Shown: positions 61,241 to 64,000 of the stretch, piece by piece
Numbering within the stretch: the first letter of the stretch is position 1
Layout of the letters: each line of letters begins with the position of its first letter
Source of the DNA: Rotaria sp. Silwood1
Lineage: Eukaryota > Rotifera > Eurotatoria > Philodinida > Philodinidae
Reading direction: 5' to 3'
Length of the DNA: 64,000 bases
Assembly (NCBI GenBank): GCA_905250075.1
Contig: CAJNOP010000143.1
Coordinates: forward strand, 1-64,000
The notes under the pieces: generated by a model
Seen by the model: the letters and a program-made list of their open reading frames with translations, nothing else
What the model was told of the DNA's origin: nothing
Database searches by the model: none
Made by a program: the position numbers and the translations under genes

Positions 61241-63871
61241 TTACAATTTGCTCTTGGAAAATGAAACACGAAGATGCATTGAATCTGCTAAACGATAATT
61301 ATGTGTATTCTATAAGAATAAAATAGAACATCATTTTTTTTTGAAAATAGAATTACGAAAACAAAAAAACAAAATAAATACATACAATTAATGCGGCAAT
61401 AGCTTGTTCAATTGTATCCATTTCAATCAAAGCCATTTTACGATCTTTTTCAAAAAATTTAAATCGTTTTATTGTTCCATATTGTGAAAATATTTTTCGA
61501 ATTTCTTCCTCATTTGTTTCAGTACTAAATAAATCCAACAAAAAAAAAAATTTTTTTTCTTAGGAAAACCAAAACATTGTTTTTTTGTTTTCTCTATCGT
61601 ACGGAATATTTGATAAATGTAGTACGGTACCAGGTGGAAATATATTATTATAATTTTTTGATCCTGGTTTTTTAAAACGATGTAACGGAGAATTTGTAAA
61701 ATCTTTTGTTAAACCCATATCCTATATCATAAAAAAAAAAGCAATTTATTTCTTTATATTATTATAATTATCTTTTGTTTTTGTTTTTTTCTATCTTACC
61801 GATGTTCCATCTTTTGGCATTTGTACAAATTGATGTTTCGAAAATGAAACTCGTATTTGTTTTCCAAACATTGTTATATGATCAAGATTTTGATGAGCTA
61901 AATAAATAAAATTATTATAAATTTATGTTTATTAAAATTAAAGATTTATATTTACCAACAGCTGCTTGTTGTGATGTTGCATATTGAATTAATGCTGAAT
62001 CTTTTTTATTAAATAAAATTTTTACTCGATGTACATCACCATAAACACCTATGAAAAATTGAAGAAAAAAAAAAGAAATTTTTCTTTTTTTGGAAACAAT
62101 TTATTTTCTCTCGTTGAGATAAGTCAGTCAAGAATGAGAAAAGAAAGAGAAGATACACATACCGAATAGTGTGAATAAGGACTCTGGAGTCGTCATCTAA
62201 TCGTCCAAAAGAGGAAAAAAAAAGAGAAGAAATGAATAGATATATTCGAAAGATGTGAAGTTTTTTTTTCTTTTCGATCTTATTCAATAAAGAAAAAGAT
62301 TTTTTTTGGCAAATATTATTTAATATTTTCTTTTTACTTACATCTTCATTTAGATTTGATACGAGAATAACGGGACCATTTTGAACAGATATCATATGCG
62401 GATTTTGTTGTTGTTGAGATTGTAGATGTGTTGGTGGTAAACCATGAATAGGTGGTGGAGGAGGAGGATGAGCTGATGCATATGGATGACCATATGGAGA
62501 AGCTGCAGCACCTACCATTGGATTATAAGCAGTAGGTGTTGGTTGAAGTGGACTCATTAAATGATTAGCATTAGCTAGATAAAATTACAAATAATAAAAA
62601 AGAACCTTTCAATGTAATTCCAATGAGATTATAATGTAAAACAGGATTTTGTTGATTTTATTAAGCATAGGAACAGTTTTTTATTCTATATATTTCTTTT
62701 TTATCCTTCAGAGATACAATAAGGATGCAATCCATATCTTATAACGAGATTTTTATGAATGTATGGTCTGTGCGCAAAGACTAATATGACTCCAGAGAGG
62801 CAAATAGAGACTTTGACTGTGAAGTCTTCTAAAATTTTTGATATGCATAAGTGTGAGCTCGTATTGTTTTGTCAAATTGCTGAGAAAGTCTGAGCTTGTT
62901 TAAATTTTAAAATCATTATAGTTAATAATTGAAGTTTTTCTTTTTTATGAAGTTAGAAGTGCGGCTGTCATTGACAGCACTATCCATACCAACGACAACA
63001 CACCATTCTTCCACATTTACACTTACTCACAATCGATTTCTCAGATTCCTTGAATACTTATATAGTGTAGAAGTCCAAAAGACCGTTGTGTACCATCGAA
63101 ATTATTTTTAATCCCAGAACGAGATGTTTAAAGGTTAGTAGAAAAAAAAGATTCCTGATGTACTACTGAGCTGTCAATAGAGGACGCCGCCAGCACTCCA
63201 TACGATAGCGATCACGACGAATGTGGCGTCGTCTGTAGACATTTCAATGGTACGCAATAAAAATTTGATTACACATGCACCTTTAGGTAGAGGAAGCGTT
63301 TTTCTATCGACTTACACTTATTCCATTTGTATATTAAAAATTAATGATAGCCTTTCTATACTCTTTATTTTCGAACATTATTATATAAGAGATGTGTCTT
63401 ACCTGGTATATCATAACCAGGAGTGATTCCAGCCGTTGATGGAGGTCGACCACGTGATGCTACAGCTGCTGTAAAATAATCTGAAAAATGAAAATATTAT
63501 TGTGAGAAAAAAAAAAAAAATAACATTTTTTCTTTTACCATAACGATAATCTTCATTAGATGTTGTTCGTTGTAATGGAAGAAGGCCAGCACTTGAATGC
63601 ATTCGATCTATAAATTAGAATTGATTATATTATAATTAAAATAAAACAATTTAACCTAATTCTGTTTGTTGACTCATAGTTCCTTCGCCTGATGGTAATG
63701 TTGGATTAGTATAATCTCGACTTTTATCATTATTATATTTAACAGTAAGTGAAAGAAGTTTTGAATATTCAATTTGAAGCTAAATATCATATTAGAAAAT
63801 AGTTTTCAAAGAAATTCCTATGGAGTACTTACAGTACAACAACCATTGTATATGTTTTGACCATGTAATTG
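61241..63871 (-). CDS. PTBP1: Polypyrimidine tract-binding protein (5' end outside window)
   Basis: Eleven exons in this window (63833-63871, 63656-63779, 63539-63607, 63403-63480, 62342-62574, 62163-62196, 61956-62048, 61800-61897, 61603-61721, 61386-61524, 61241-61309); 5' exons with RRM1 and most of RRM2 lie beyond 64000. Seen: end of RRM2 ([32 protein letters not shown]), an Ala/Pro/Gln-rich linker, RRM3 ([33 protein letters not shown]), the linker [16 protein letters not shown] and RRM4 ([36 protein letters not shown]), ending RVSFSKSKL. It binds CU-rich RNA and represses exons, among other roles. The symbol denotes the PTBP1/2/3 group as a whole. A 34-nt exon at 62163-62196 is probably autoregulated (see its entry). 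The call is secure. Confidence 0.95.
62163..62196 (-). promoter_or_regulatory. PTBP1: 34-nt PTB cassette exon, probable autoregulatory switch
   Basis: Encodes [11 protein letters not shown] plus one base, aligning residue for residue with RVTPQSLFILF of vertebrate PTBP1 exon 11, which is also 34 nt with the same phase and is skipped under PTB control to trigger nonsense-mediated decay. Skipping here joins GAT to GTGTTTATGG and reaches TAA after eight codons. The upstream intron carries TTCTTCTCTTTTTTTTTTCC and CTCTTTT; the downstream intron carries ATCTTCTCTTTCTTTTCTC. UCUU and CUCUCU-type motifs are PTB binding sites. Confidence 0.75.
62575..63402. other. Long PTB intron, no gene seen
   Basis: 828-bp intron. 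The stretch 63160-63240 (GGACGCCGCCAGCACTCCAT and following) is unusually GC-rich for the window, as is 35150-35230, but the two do not match each other and no coding frame is recognisable. Confidence 0.4.
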
Positions 63872-64000
63872 CTAAAACGAGAGAAAATGAATTATAAACA
63901 AACATATGATTCGACTAAACAACTTTTCATTAAAAGGTGACGGAAAAAAGTACCATTAAGGTTAAAATTTTTGAATATTTAGTTTTAGATAGAATACGAG

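Overview
The window is AT-rich (roughly 70% by eye) animal nuclear DNA with split genes. Most introns are 45-80 bp GT-AG introns. Gene content is metazoan: CASK, synaptotagmin, peptide GPCR, mitochondrial-type creatine kinase, PTB. The compact introns, together with a decayed fragment that resembles a protein family I associate with bdelloid rotifers (31.56-31.86 kb), suggest a bdelloid rotifer. That placement is inference. All exon models below were built by hand from splice signals, reading phase and recalled family sequences.

Layout. 1-2.7 kb (-): unrecognised Cys/His-containing protein, running off the left edge. 4.66-5.06 kb (+): small secreted precursor ending in three ANFW units between basic residues. 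7.0-9.5 kb (-): synaptotagmin-like membrane protein with two C2 domains. 11.67-12.81 kb (+): small single-pass Ser/Thr-rich membrane protein. 15.5-17.8 kb (+): SLC16-type transporter. 18.06-20.64 kb (-): class A GPCR. 23.5-27.5 kb (-): ERGIC1. 28.6-31.9 kb: foldback repeat and two dead gene fragments. 32.2-34.3 kb (-): phosphagen kinase homologue that has lost several catalytic residues. 35.5-38.8 kb (-): membrane protein with three chitin-binding domains and one EGF domain. 42.9-55.7 kb (-): complete CASK (19 coding exons) with three internal alternative first exons. 56.55-59.2 kb (+): UBE2H. 60.2-60.9 kb: mariner relic. 61.2 kb to the right edge (-): polypyrimidine tract-binding protein (5' end outside).

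The genes do not form an operon or a pathway. Several serve secretion and neural signalling: a peptide precursor, a peptide-type GPCR, a synaptotagmin, the synaptic scaffold CASK and an early-secretory-pathway receptor. CASK and UBE2H are divergent, about 0.9 kb apart.

The strongest observations are: (1) a 34-nt PTB exon with the same length and phase as the autoregulated vertebrate PTBP1 exon, flanked by pyrimidine-rich PTB-like motifs, whose skipping gives an immediate stop; (2) three alternative first exons inside CASK that fit the reading phase and would make kinase-less isoforms; (3) a creatine-kinase homologue with the NEED box changed to NQKD and the RGTGG loop lost; (4) the unassigned ANFW precursor. 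Most unusually long introns are filled by one decayed repeat family and by foldback elements.
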